Assembly: GCA_958419975.1 (NCBI GenBank)
Contig: CATZIG010000088.1
Coordinates: 1-7,781 of the forward strand
Length of the DNA: 7,781 bases
Reading direction: 5' to 3'
DNA from: an uncultured Collinsella sp.
GTDB lineage: Bacteria > Actinomycetota > Coriobacteriia > Coriobacteriales > Coriobacteriaceae
Shown here: one piece after another, positions 1 through 5,320 of the stretch
Numbering within the stretch: position 1 is the stretch's first letter
How the letters are laid out: each line of letters begins with the position of its first letter
Position numbers and translations under genes: made by a program
The notes under the pieces: model-generated
Told to the model about the DNA's origin: nothing
The model's database searches: none
What the model saw: the letters and a program-made list of their open reading frames with translations, nothing else

Positions 1-10
1 GTGCTGCCGA

Positions 11-23
11 CGCGAATCTCGCG
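11..23. promoter_or_regulatory. Small dyad upstream of the LysR gene
   Basis: CGCGA-ATC-TCGCG is a perfect 5-bp inverted repeat with a 3-nt centre, ending 7 nt before the AAGGAG ribosome binding site of the LysR gene. LysR regulators often repress their own gene, so it could be an operator or a small 5' leader hairpin. A dyad this short in GC-rich DNA can easily arise by chance, and the upstream promoter is outside the window. Confidence 0.2.
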
Positions 24-42
24 AACAGCTAAGGAGACAGCC

Positions 43-939
43 ATGAAGCTCCAGCAGCTCAGATATGTCGTCAAAGTTGCCGAATGCGGCAGCATTACCG
101 AGGCCTCGCGCCGTCTCTTTGTGTCGCAGCCTTCGATTACCGCGTCGATTCGCGATCTCGAAAACGAGATGGGTGTGCACATCTTTGAGCGCACCAACAA
201 GGGCGTCATTGTGTCCGAGGAAGGTGAGACCTTCTTGGGCTACGCGCGTCAGGTGCTCGACCAGGCCGACCTACTCGAGGGCAAGTACAAGGGCGCATCC
301 GAGCAGGTGCCGCACTTTAGTGTGAGCTGCCAGCATTATTCCTTTGCCGTCAATGCGTTTGTCGATGTGATCCGTGAGTTCGATGCCGCGCGCTACGACT
401 TTACCCTGCGCGAGGAGCAGACTCACGAGATTATCGAGGACGTCGCGCATATGAAAAGCGAGCTCGGCATCCTGTACTTATCCGAGCATAACCGCGAGGT
501 TATCGAGCGTATGCTCGCCGCCAACGAGCTCGTATTCGAGGGGCTCTTCTGCGCCGCGCCGCATGTCTTTGTATGTGCCGACCATCCACTGGCGGACCAC
601 GCCAGCGTGACACTCGAGGATCTCGAGGACTATCCGTTTTTGTCCTACGAGCAGGGCAGCTATAACTCGTTCTACTATTCCGAGGAGCTGACCTCGACGT
701 TTGAGCGCCGCAAGAATATCCGCGTGCGCGACCGCGCGACGTTGTTCAACCTGGCCATGGGCCTCAACGGCTACACGGTATGTTCGGGCGTGATCAGCCA
801 CGAGCTCAACGGCCCCGGCATTATCTCGATTCCGCTCGACGTGGACGAGTACATGGAGATTGGCATCATCACGCGCAAGAACACGACGCTCACGCGCTAC
901 GGTCGGGCCTATATCGACGCGATTCGTCAGCATATCTAG
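43..939 (+). CDS. LysR-type transcriptional regulator
   Basis: 298-residue DNA-binding regulator, the usual length for the family. Residues 1-60 form the LysR winged helix-turn-helix: a MKLQQLRYVVKVAECGSIT start, then ASRRLFVSQPSITASIRDLE, then the wing ending FERTNKGVIVSEEG. Residues about 90-298 are the periplasmic-binding-protein-like effector domain. The frame is open to the window edge, but ATG at 43 is chosen because AAGGAG (31-36) lies 6 nt before it and the conserved N-terminus begins there. The next gene on the same strand is a methionine-synthase-like protein 155 bp downstream, with a LysR-box-like dyad in the gap. Control of that gene is therefore likely by inference, as MetR or MtaR-type LysR proteins control methionine genes elsewhere. 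The effector is unknown; homocysteine or a related thiol metabolite is only a guess. Confidence 0.93.
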   Translation: MKLQQLRYVVKVAECGSITEASRRLFVSQPSITASIRDLENEMGVHIFERTNKGVIVSEEGETFLGYARQVLDQADLLEGKYKGASEQVPHFSVSCQHYSFAVNAFVDVIREFDAARYDFTLREEQTHEIIEDVAHMKSELGILYLSEHNREVIERMLAANELVFEGLFCAAPHVFVCADHPLADHASVTLEDLEDYPFLSYEQGSYNSFYYSEELTSTFERRKNIRVRDRATLFNLAMGLNGYTVCSGVISHELNGPGIISIPLDVDEYMEIGIITRKNTTLTRYGRAYIDAIRQHI

Positions 940-943
940 GGTG

Positions 944-958
944 CTGTGCTCCGCACAG
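944..958 (+). terminator. Weak hairpin after the LysR gene
   Basis: CTGTGC-TCC-GCACAG is a perfect 6-bp stem with a 3-nt loop starting 5 nt after the LysR stop codon. It is followed by TTCAAGTCTCTTT, a poor T-tract, so termination would be partial at best. Some read-through into the downstream methionine-synthase-like gene is possible. Confidence 0.35.
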
Positions 959-985
959 TTCAAGTCTCTTTATGGCAGTCCAGAC

Positions 986-1008
986 TGATATAGGAAGCAT
1001 CTATATCA
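986..1008. promoter_or_regulatory. Candidate LysR-box operator
   Basis: TGATATAG-N7-CTATATCA is a perfect 8-bp inverted repeat. Its core ATAG-N7-CTAT contains the T-N11-A spacing typical of LysR-family recognition sites (T991, A1003). It lies between the LysR gene and the methionine-synthase-like gene, immediately upstream of a plausible -10 box at 1023-1028, so it overlaps the -35 region where LysR activators commonly bind. That the upstream LysR protein binds it is inferred from position and form. Confidence 0.6.
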
Positions 1009-1022
1009 AACTGTTATAAACG

Positions 1023-1028
1023 TATATT
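1023..1028 (+). promoter_or_regulatory. Candidate -10 box of the methionine-synthase-like gene
   Basis: TATATT sits in an AT-rich stretch about 70 nt upstream of the start codon at 1095. No good -35 hexamer is seen 16-18 nt upstream; that position is taken by the right half of the LysR-box-like dyad. This fits an activator-dependent promoter. Neighbouring AT-rich hexamers such as TTATAA near 1014 are alternatives. Confidence 0.4.
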
Positions 1029-1040
1029 TTACGATGGTCA

Positions 1041-1054
1041 TATGAGCGCTCATA
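1041..1054. promoter_or_regulatory. 14-bp perfect palindrome, candidate second operator
   Basis: TATGAGCGCTCATA is an uninterrupted self-complementary 14-mer just downstream of the presumed transcription start of the methionine-synthase-like gene and 40 nt before its start codon. With no loop it would form a poor RNA hairpin, so a dimeric repressor site is the simpler reading. Its sequence differs from the LysR-box-like dyad at 986-1008, suggesting a second regulator. I do not recognise the motif with certainty. Confidence 0.4.
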
Positions 1055-1094
1055 CTCTGTCCCAGTAAAGCAACCAATGCAAAGGGAGATATCT

Positions 1095-2228
1095 ATGAGC
1101 ACTTCGATTCAACCGAACGCGCCGTTTCGCGCCGATATCGTCGGCAGTTTTCTTCGTCCGCAGGCCGTGAAGGACGCCCGTGCCGCCTACGCCGCGGGCA
1201 CGCTTGATGCCGAGGGGCTTAAGGCCGTCGAGGACGATGCCATTCGCGATTTGGTGGGCAAGCAGAAGGCCGCCGGCCTGCAGGTGATCACCGATGGCGA
1301 GTTCCGCCGCAGCTACTGGCACCTCGATTTTATGTGGGGCCTTAACGGCATTGAGCGCCGCACCTCACGCACGGGTTATATGTTCCATGACGAGGAGACG
1401 ACGGCCGACACCGCCGTGGTTACCGGTCCTATTAGCGGCGAGAACCACCCGTTCGTCGAGCATTTTAAGTTTGTCAAGGCGCTCGAGGGGGAGGGCCAGG
1501 TCGCGCGTCAAACCATTCCGGCGCCGATCCAGACGTTCTCGGAGGTTACGCTCGACCGCTGCGATGGACAGCAGGAGAGTCTGCGCGCCGTCTACAAGAC
1601 CGATGAGGAACTTGCCGACGCCATTGCGGCCGCTTATCGCACGGTGATCGCCGACCTGTACGCAGCAGGCTGCCGCAACATCCAATTTGATGACTGCACC
1701 TGGGGCATCTATTGCGATACCGACTTTGTGTCCAAGACCGGCATGAGTCCGGTTGACCTGCAAAAGGTAAGCGAGCTGGGCGTGGCGCTCAACAACGCCG
1801 CCATCGCGGGCAAGCCCGACGATCTGGTTATCAACACGCATGTGTGCCGCGGCAACTATCACTCCACGTATGCCTTCGAGGGTGGTTACGATCCCATTGC
1901 ACCGTACCTGTTTGCGCACGAGGATGTCGACGCGTTCTACCTTGAGTTCGATACGCCGCGCGCCGGTGGCTTTGAGCCGCTCAAGTATGTTGCTCCCGGC
2001 AAGAAGGTCGTGCTGGGCCTGGTGACCACCAAGGCGGCTGAGCTTGAGGACGAGGACGTTATCGTCGAACGTATCCACGAGGCCGCAAAGTATGTGCCGC
2101 TCGAGAACCTGTACCTGTCGCCCCAGTGCGGCTTTGCCAGCTGCGAGATTGGCAACAAGCTGACCGAGGACGAACAGTGGGCAAAGATCGCGCTGGTCAA
2201 GCGCATTGCCGAGCGCGTTTGGAAGTAA
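1095..2228 (+). CDS. Short cobalamin-independent methionine-synthase-like methyltransferase (MetE C-domain, YxjG type)
   Basis: 377-residue protein equal to the C-terminal catalytic (beta/alpha)8 barrel of MetE without its N-terminal domain, the same size as Bacillus subtilis YxjG/YxjH. The family moves a methyl group to a zinc-bound thiol, classically homocysteine, to give methionine. Zinc-site residues are visible: His249 and Cys251 (THVCRGN), Glu284 (YLEFDTPRAG) and Cys345 (SPQCGF). Other family landmarks are DIVGSFLRP near 14-22, DGEFRRSYWHLDF at 67-79 and QFDDCTW at 197-203. The start at 1095 has GGGAG (1084-1088) upstream; an in-frame ATG at 1077 lacks such a site. With no N-terminal domain, the methyl donor (methyl-folate, a methyl-corrinoid protein or a small methylated thiol) cannot be told from sequence. 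The preceding LysR gene and operator-like dyads suggest regulated expression. The gene symbol is left open because full-length MetE is a different protein. Confidence 0.92.
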   Translation: MSTSIQPNAPFRADIVGSFLRPQAVKDARAAYAAGTLDAEGLKAVEDDAIRDLVGKQKAAGLQVITDGEFRRSYWHLDFMWGLNGIERRTSRTGYMFHDEETTADTAVVTGPISGENHPFVEHFKFVKALEGEGQVARQTIPAPIQTFSEVTLDRCDGQQESLRAVYKTDEELADAIAAAYRTVIADLYAAGCRNIQFDDCTWGIYCDTDFVSKTGMSPVDLQKVSELGVALNNAAIAGKPDDLVINTHVCRGNYHSTYAFEGGYDPIAPYLFAHEDVDAFYLEFDTPRAGGFEPLKYVAPGKKVVLGLVTTKAAELEDEDVIVERIHEAAKYVPLENLYLSPQCGFASCEIGNKLTEDEQWAKIALVKRIAERVWK

Positions 2229-2275
2229 CGCTACCGCTTGCAGGTGACGGCGCGTGCGAGACATGGCGTATCACG

Positions 2276-2281
2276 TACAAT
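2276..2281 (+). promoter_or_regulatory. Possible -10 box before a 17-codon ORF
   Basis: TACAAT is a good -10 match, with a start point expected near 2288, about 64 nt before the small ORF at 2352. There is no convincing -35 hexamer at 16-18 nt upstream. The support is only one hexamer plus its placement. Confidence 0.25.
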
Positions 2282-2351
2282 GGTTCGGATCGTATCGTTC
2301 GGGCAGGTTATCCGATATGCCTGATCGCCCTTCCATTATGAAAGGACTTCC

Positions 2352-2405
2352 ATGTCCCAATCCTCGACGCCCGCCGTATCTGAACTCGAGGAGACTGTCG
2401 AATAG
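2352..2405 (+). CDS. 17-codon ORF, possible gene remnant or small peptide
   Basis: ATG at 2352 is preceded by AAGGA (2342-2346) at ideal 5-nt spacing and opens a 17-codon frame reading MSQSSTPAVSELEETVE, ended by tandem TAG TAG. The hydrophilic Ser/Thr-rich start followed by an acidic stretch looks like the beginning of a normal cytosolic protein. I therefore read it as the 5' scar of a deleted gene, or less likely as a translated small peptide. It has no Met or Cys run after the start, so it is not an obvious methionine attenuation leader. It sits directly before the terminator at 2427-2464. I do not recognise a family; evidence is one start signal and location. Confidence 0.35.
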   Translation: MSQSSTPAVSELEETVE

Positions 2406-2426
2406 TAGTTGTGTTCAGCTAAATCA

Positions 2427-2464
2427 AAAAATGGCGCCCGTGCGTACGCGTGGACGCCATTTTT
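2427..2464. terminator. Strong bidirectional Rho-independent terminator
   Basis: The arms AAAAATGGCG (2427-2436) and CGCCATTTTT (2455-2464) pair perfectly. After one C-A mismatch the stem continues (CCGTGCG with CGCGTGG, two G-T wobbles) to a TA loop centre. The A-tract on one side and T-tract on the other give a U-run in both directions. It ends the rightward methionine-synthase-like or small-ORF transcript and the leftward esterase transcript; the esterase stop codon (2463-2465) lies within the hairpin edge. Confidence 0.85.
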
Positions 2465-3155
2465 AATGCGTCAGTATCCAGTGGATGCCGCGCGCCATGC
2501 GCAGGTCAGTTTGGGCAAAATGATTGCCGGGGTTGAGCTCCAGCGTTGTTGGAATGTCACGCTCGATAAGCAGCTCTTCCATCGCGTGCGTATCGTCGAG
2601 TACGTGCCGCATCATGCGGTTGGGCGTCTTGGTTTCCTTTTTACCGAGCGACAGATAGGCAGCGTCGGGCGTAGCTGTCATCGTGCGCTCGCGCGCGTAG
2701 TCGATAAAGCCGGGGAACCACAGCGACCCCGATGCACTCGCCACGCGCTCAAAGACATCTGTTTGCCAAAGTGCCCACAGTGCAAAAAGACCCGCCAACG
2801 AGTAGCCGGCAATGCCGCGCCAGGTGGGCGGGCAGGGAAGTGATGATTCGGCCTCTGGGATTATCTGATTCAGCAGTTCATCGAGAAACTCAGACGCCTG
2901 TCCGCCAAAGGGCTCGGCATCTCGTATAGTTCCGTCGCATTCCCAGGGGCTCAGCTCGCGATTCCAATCGAGCCCTCCAATGGCGACAAGGGCGAATGGC
3001 GGGCAGTCGAGCTCTCGGCAGCGCTCGTAGACTTCACTACCGTCGCCCATAACCACAGGGAGGTAGATGACGGGCGTACCTTCTGCACACTCTGAATAAA
3101 CGGTTATCTGCTTCTGATGCACTTCCAAGGCAGGCTTCTCTCGGTGTTGTGACAT
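2463..3155 (-). CDS. Alpha/beta-hydrolase esterase (Fes/IroE-like, Esterase D superfamily)
   Basis: 230-residue predicted cytoplasmic serine esterase without a signal peptide. The nucleophile elbow is GYSLAG with Ser119. The acid is most likely Glu174 in LSLGKKETKTPN, and the catalytic histidine is His212 in NPGNHF. DWNRELSPW (about 63-71) is the substrate-side loop usual in this esterase group. The family cleaves esters, including siderophore and small acyl esters; no siderophore genes are nearby, so the substrate is unknown. ATG at 3155 is chosen because GAGG lies 6 nt upstream; a GTG at 3176 in the same frame has no ribosome binding site and adds only 7 residues. It lies downstream of the permease on the same strand, but a terminator separates them, so it probably has its own promoter. 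Its 3' end converges on the rightward genes. Confidence 0.85.
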   Translation of the reverse strand: MSQHREKPALEVHQKQITVYSECAEGTPVIYLPVVMGDGSEVYERCRELDCPPFALVAIGGLDWNRELSPWECDGTIRDAEPFGGQASEFLDELLNQIIPEAESSLPCPPTWRGIAGYSLAGLFALWALWQTDVFERVASASGSLWFPGFIDYARERTMTATPDAAYLSLGKKETKTPNRMMRHVLDDTHAMEELLIERDIPTTLELNPGNHFAQTDLRMARGIHWILTH

Positions 3156-3203
3156 TGACAGCCTCAATTGTCGCACGCTGGCACGGGGGCAGACGCTAAA
3201 AGA

Positions 3204-3238
3204 AAGGCGCGGAGCCGCTCGATGCGATTCCGCGCCTT
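3204..3238 (-). terminator. Terminator of the purine permease gene
   Basis: AAGGCGCGGA (3204-3213) and TCCGCGCCTT (3229-3238) form a perfect 10-bp GC-rich stem 27 nt beyond the permease stop codon. In the leftward direction the stem is followed by TTCTTTTA. Some function in the rightward direction is possible, because TGTTGTTTTG follows that side. Confidence 0.75.
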
Positions 3239-3265
3239 GTTGTTTTGCTTTAGCAGACTATGCCG

Positions 3266-4576
3266 CTACGCTACAAAGAAGTAGACGAGGAAGGCGAGGG
3301 CTGCGATCCACATGAGCGGCTTGATCTTGGAAGCCTCGCCCTTAAAGAGCGCGACGACTACGTAGGCGATAAAGCCCAGACCGATGCCGGCAGAGATGGA
3401 GTAGGTGAAGGGCACGCCGGCGACAATCATGAACGCCGGGAAACCATGCGACACGTCGGACCAGTCGATCTCGGAGGCCTCGCTCATCATGAGGTAGCCG
3501 ACGTAGACCAGAGCACCGCAGGTGGCGGCGCTGGAAACGATGGTGACGATGGGGGAGAAGAACGCGGCGAGAATGAACAGCACACCGGTGGTGACGGAGG
3601 TGAGGCCCGTGCGGCCACCGTCGGCAGCGCCAGAGGTGGACTCGACGAAGGTGGTGATGGAGGAGACACCCATGAAACCGCCCACAGCAGCGGCGGCGGA
3701 GTCGACGATCAGGATCTCCTTGATATTCTCGACGTTGCCGTCGTCGGTGAGGAACTCGCCCTGCTTGGCCACGGCCATCGCGGTGCCCATGGTGTCGAAG
3801 AAGTCACTCATGAGCAGCGAGAACGAGATGACGAGGAGCGTGGGGTCGGTAAGGACCTTGACGATGGCGGGCACGCCACCGGCGTCGGCGATGGGGCCAC
3901 CGATGCTCGAGAAGTCGAGCGGGGCGATGATACCGGTCGGAGCCTGGGTCACACCTAGGGGGATACCGGCGATGACGGCGACGACGATGCCGATGAGCAG
4001 CGAGCCGGGGACGTTGCGGCAGGCGAGGGCGACTGTCACCAGGATGGAGATGATGCCGACGATGAAGGTGGGGGAGGTGATGTCGCCCAGACCGACGAGT
4101 GTACCGGCGCCAGCGGTGATAATGCCGGCATCGCACAGGCCAATCATGGCGATGAACAGGCCCAGACCCACCGAGATGGCGTGACGCAGGACAACCGGGA
4201 TGGCGTCCATGATGGCCTCGCGCAGGCCACAAAGCACGAGCAGCAAGATGACGACGCCCTCAAGGAAGATGACGCTCATGGCCACGTGCCAGTCACCGCC
4301 GCAGACGGTGGTGGTGATTCCAGCGATCATCGCGTTGACGCCTAAGCCCGACGCGCAGGCGAGCGGGCGGTTGGCGAAGATGCCCATGCAGATGGTCATG
4401 ATGCCGGCGCCCAGGCAGGTGGCGCAGGCGAGCGCTCCCGCATCGATGCCGGCGCCCGAGAGCACCGCAGGGTTGACGGCGATGATGTAGGCCATCGCCA
4501 GGAATGTTGTCAGTCCAGCGCGAAGTTCGGTCCCGATTGTGGACTTGCGCTCACTGACGTGAAAAAGTTCGTCCAT
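3266..4576 (-). CDS. NCS2/AzgA-type purine (hypoxanthine/guanine/adenine) permease
   Basis: 436-residue polytopic membrane protein that probably imports purine bases by proton symport, as known for PbuG/PbuO and the Escherichia coli GhxP/AdeP group. Signatures are TTFLAMAYIIAVNP at 23-36, SDFFDTMGT at 257-265 (first substrate-site segment) and ESTSGAADGGRTGLTS at 312-327 (second). The family fold is 14 helices in a 7+7 inverted repeat, and the length and hydrophobic pattern agree. The frame extends to 4621, but ATG at 4576 is chosen: AAAGGG lies 5 nt upstream, and the family N-terminus (MDELFHVSERKSTIGTELRAG) begins there. It is transcribed divergently from the deformylase-like gene; a candidate -10 (4632-4637) and a 10-bp direct repeat lie upstream. 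I see no purine riboswitch in the short leader. The exact base preference cannot be read from sequence. Confidence 0.94.
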   Translation of the reverse strand: MDELFHVSERKSTIGTELRAGLTTFLAMAYIIAVNPAVLSGAGIDAGALACATCLGAGIMTICMGIFANRPLACASGLGVNAMIAGITTTVCGGDWHVAMSVIFLEGVVILLLVLCGLREAIMDAIPVVLRHAISVGLGLFIAMIGLCDAGIITAGAGTLVGLGDITSPTFIVGIISILVTVALACRNVPGSLLIGIVVAVIAGIPLGVTQAPTGIIAPLDFSSIGGPIADAGGVPAIVKVLTDPTLLVISFSLLMSDFFDTMGTAMAVAKQGEFLTDDGNVENIKEILIVDSAAAAVGGFMGVSSITTFVESTSGAADGGRTGLTSVTTGVLFILAAFFSPIVTIVSSAATCGALVYVGYLMMSEASEIDWSDVSHGFPAFMIVAGVPFTYSISAGIGLGFIAYVVVALFKGEASKIKPLMWIAALAFLVYFFVA

Positions 4577-4593
4577 GCATACCCTTTCCTTGT

Positions 4594-4614
4594 TCGGCCC
4601 CGAGTTTAGGCCGA
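4594..4614 (-). other. Hairpin in the permease 5' leader
   Basis: TCGGCC and GGCCGA form a perfect 6-bp stem with a 9-nt loop, 17 nt upstream of the permease start codon and next to its ribosome binding site. There is no U-run, so it is not a terminator. It may simply structure the roughly 50-nt leader. Confidence 0.3.
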
Positions 4615-4631
4615 TTGACACGAACTCAACT

Positions 4632-4637
4632 ACTATA
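4632..4637 (-). promoter_or_regulatory. Candidate -10 box of the purine permease
   Basis: Read leftward this is TATAGT, about 56 nt before the permease start codon. The -35 position (about 4655-4660, GAACAT on that strand) is non-consensus and falls inside the first copy of the direct repeat at 4651-4677. Confidence 0.4.
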
Positions 4638-4650
4638 TCGCCTTTGAAAG

Positions 4651-4677
4651 GTTGATGTTCCTCGCATGTTGATGTTC
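4651..4677. repeat. 10-bp direct repeat in the permease promoter
   Basis: GTTGATGTTC occurs twice, at 4651-4660 and 4668-4677, separated by CTCGCAT (17-bp period). The copies cover and flank the -35 region of the leftward permease promoter. Tandem binding of an activator or repressor is an inference; chance duplication is possible. Confidence 0.4.
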
Positions 4678-4697
4678 GGCGCTTTGTAGCAGACGGA

Positions 4698-4730
4698 CGG
4701 TATTTTTCGCATGAAAATGTGTGGGTACCG
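4698..4730. promoter_or_regulatory. Nested dyad upstream of the deformylase-like gene
   Basis: Outer arms CGGTA (4698-4702) and TACCG (4726-4730) enclose an inner inverted repeat TTTTC-GCAT-GAAAA (4704-4717). The unit ends directly at the TATACT -10 box, so it covers the -35 and spacer. The inner and outer dyads are not concentric, so they may be unrelated. Confidence 0.3.
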
Positions 4731-4736
4731 TATACT
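4731..4736 (+). promoter_or_regulatory. Candidate -10 box of the deformylase-like gene
   Basis: TATACT is a strong -10 match 33 nt before the start codon at 4770, giving a leader of roughly 27 nt. The hexamer 17 nt upstream is non-consensus (CGCATG). Confidence 0.5.
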
Positions 4737-4769
4737 TAAGCAGTTACAACGACCCCTATGGAGGAACGT

Positions 4770-5189
4770 ATGATTAAAGAGCTCTGCCACGACGAGGCTA
4801 TTCTGTCCCAGCGTTGCGAGGTCGCGACCGTCGAGGACGAGTCGGTGGCACAGGACCTGATCGATACCATCAAGTCGCTCGACGATGCCGGCTGCCTTGC
4901 CGCCAACCAGATCGGCGTCACCAAGAAGGCCTGCGTCTATCTGGACGACGCCGGCGAGCCCCATGTGCTGTACAACCCCCGTCTGGTGTTTGGCCTGGGT
5001 GCCAGCAAGATGGAGGAGAGCTGCCTGACGCACGAGGAGGTCACCAAGTCCACGCGCTATATCAAGTGCAAGGTTGCCTTTGACCAGATTGTCGACGGCA
5101 AGATGAAGGAGTGCCGCCGCGACTACGCGGGCTTTGAGGCACAGATGATCCAGCATATGATCGATCACTGTCTTGGAAAGTTGGTCTAA
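4770..5189 (+). CDS. def: Peptide-deformylase-family protein with altered active site
   Basis: 139-residue protein of the short Gram-positive deformylase type. Deformylases remove the N-terminal formyl group from new proteins using a metal held by one Cys and two His. Motif 1 is GCLAANQIGV (41-50, Gln47), motif 2 is EESCLT with Cys85, and motif 3 is QHMIDH with His129 and His133. The three metal ligands and the motif-1 Gln are present. However, the glutamate of HExxH, the catalytic base, is Met130 (codon ATG at 5157-5159), and motif 2 has Ser in place of the usual Gly. It may be inactive, use another base, or have another role. Start 4770 has GGAGG (4760-4764) 5 nt upstream; an in-frame ATG at 4758 overlaps that site and is rejected. 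It appears monocistronic, with its own -10 box and a strong terminator. The gene symbol reflects the family, not proven activity. Confidence 0.88.
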   Translation: MIKELCHDEAILSQRCEVATVEDESVAQDLIDTIKSLDDAGCLAANQIGVTKKACVYLDDAGEPHVLYNPRLVFGLGASKMEESCLTHEEVTKSTRYIKCKVAFDQIVDGKMKECRRDYAGFEAQMIQHMIDHCLGKLV

Positions 5190-5221
5190 GGGGACCAAAG
5201 CACCGCACTTCGTCTCTTTTG

Positions 5222-5257
5222 GCCCGGGCATGACATTGTTGTCATGTCCGGGCTTTT
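5222..5257 (+). terminator. Strong Rho-independent terminator after the deformylase-like gene
   Basis: A 14-bp stem (GCCCGGGCATGACA with TGTCATGTCCGGGC, one G-T wobble) with a TTGT loop is followed by TTTTGTGTTT. It lies 32 nt after the stop codon and isolates this gene from the hydrolase at 5321. Confidence 0.9.
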
Positions 5258-5320
5258 GTGTTTAGCGCCTTTTTGTTTGGAGACAATGAAATTAGCAAGA
5301 ACGTAAAGCTAGGAGGCGCT

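Noticed and set aside
940..1094. Possible SAM riboswitch or T-box before the methionine-synthase-like gene
   Set aside because: The gap from the likely transcription start to the start codon is about 60 nt, too short. No T-box sequence or S-box helices are seen; the inverted repeats look like protein sites.
1365..2264. 299-codon open frame on the minus strand opposite the methionine-synthase-like gene
   Set aside because: It is the mirror of a well-conserved plus-strand gene with intact zinc-site motifs. GC-rich codon third positions suppress stops in the antisense frame, and its translation shows no recognisable domain.
2254..2466. 70-codon plus-strand frame across the gap after the methionine-synthase-like gene
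   Set aside because: It runs straight through the terminator hairpin, has no ribosome binding site at its start, and shows no recognisable protein pattern.
3260..4184. Long plus-strand open frames opposite the purine permease (up to 232 codons)
   Set aside because: Composition is a low-complexity Gly/Asp/Glu or Met/Pro/Thr mix, expected from the complement of hydrophobic GC-rich codons. The permease on the minus strand has clear family motifs and a good start site.
4577..4769. Possible purine riboswitch in the leader of the permease
   Set aside because: The conserved three-way-junction elements of the purine aptamer are not present on the minus strand, and the leader from the likely -10 box is only about 50 nt with one 6-bp hairpin.
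5258..5320. Extended N-terminus of the bile salt hydrolase-type protein
   Set aside because: An in-frame ATG at 5258 would bury the catalytic Cys inside the chain, and it overlaps the terminator tail of the previous gene. The start at 5321 has AGGAGG and places Cys at residue 2.
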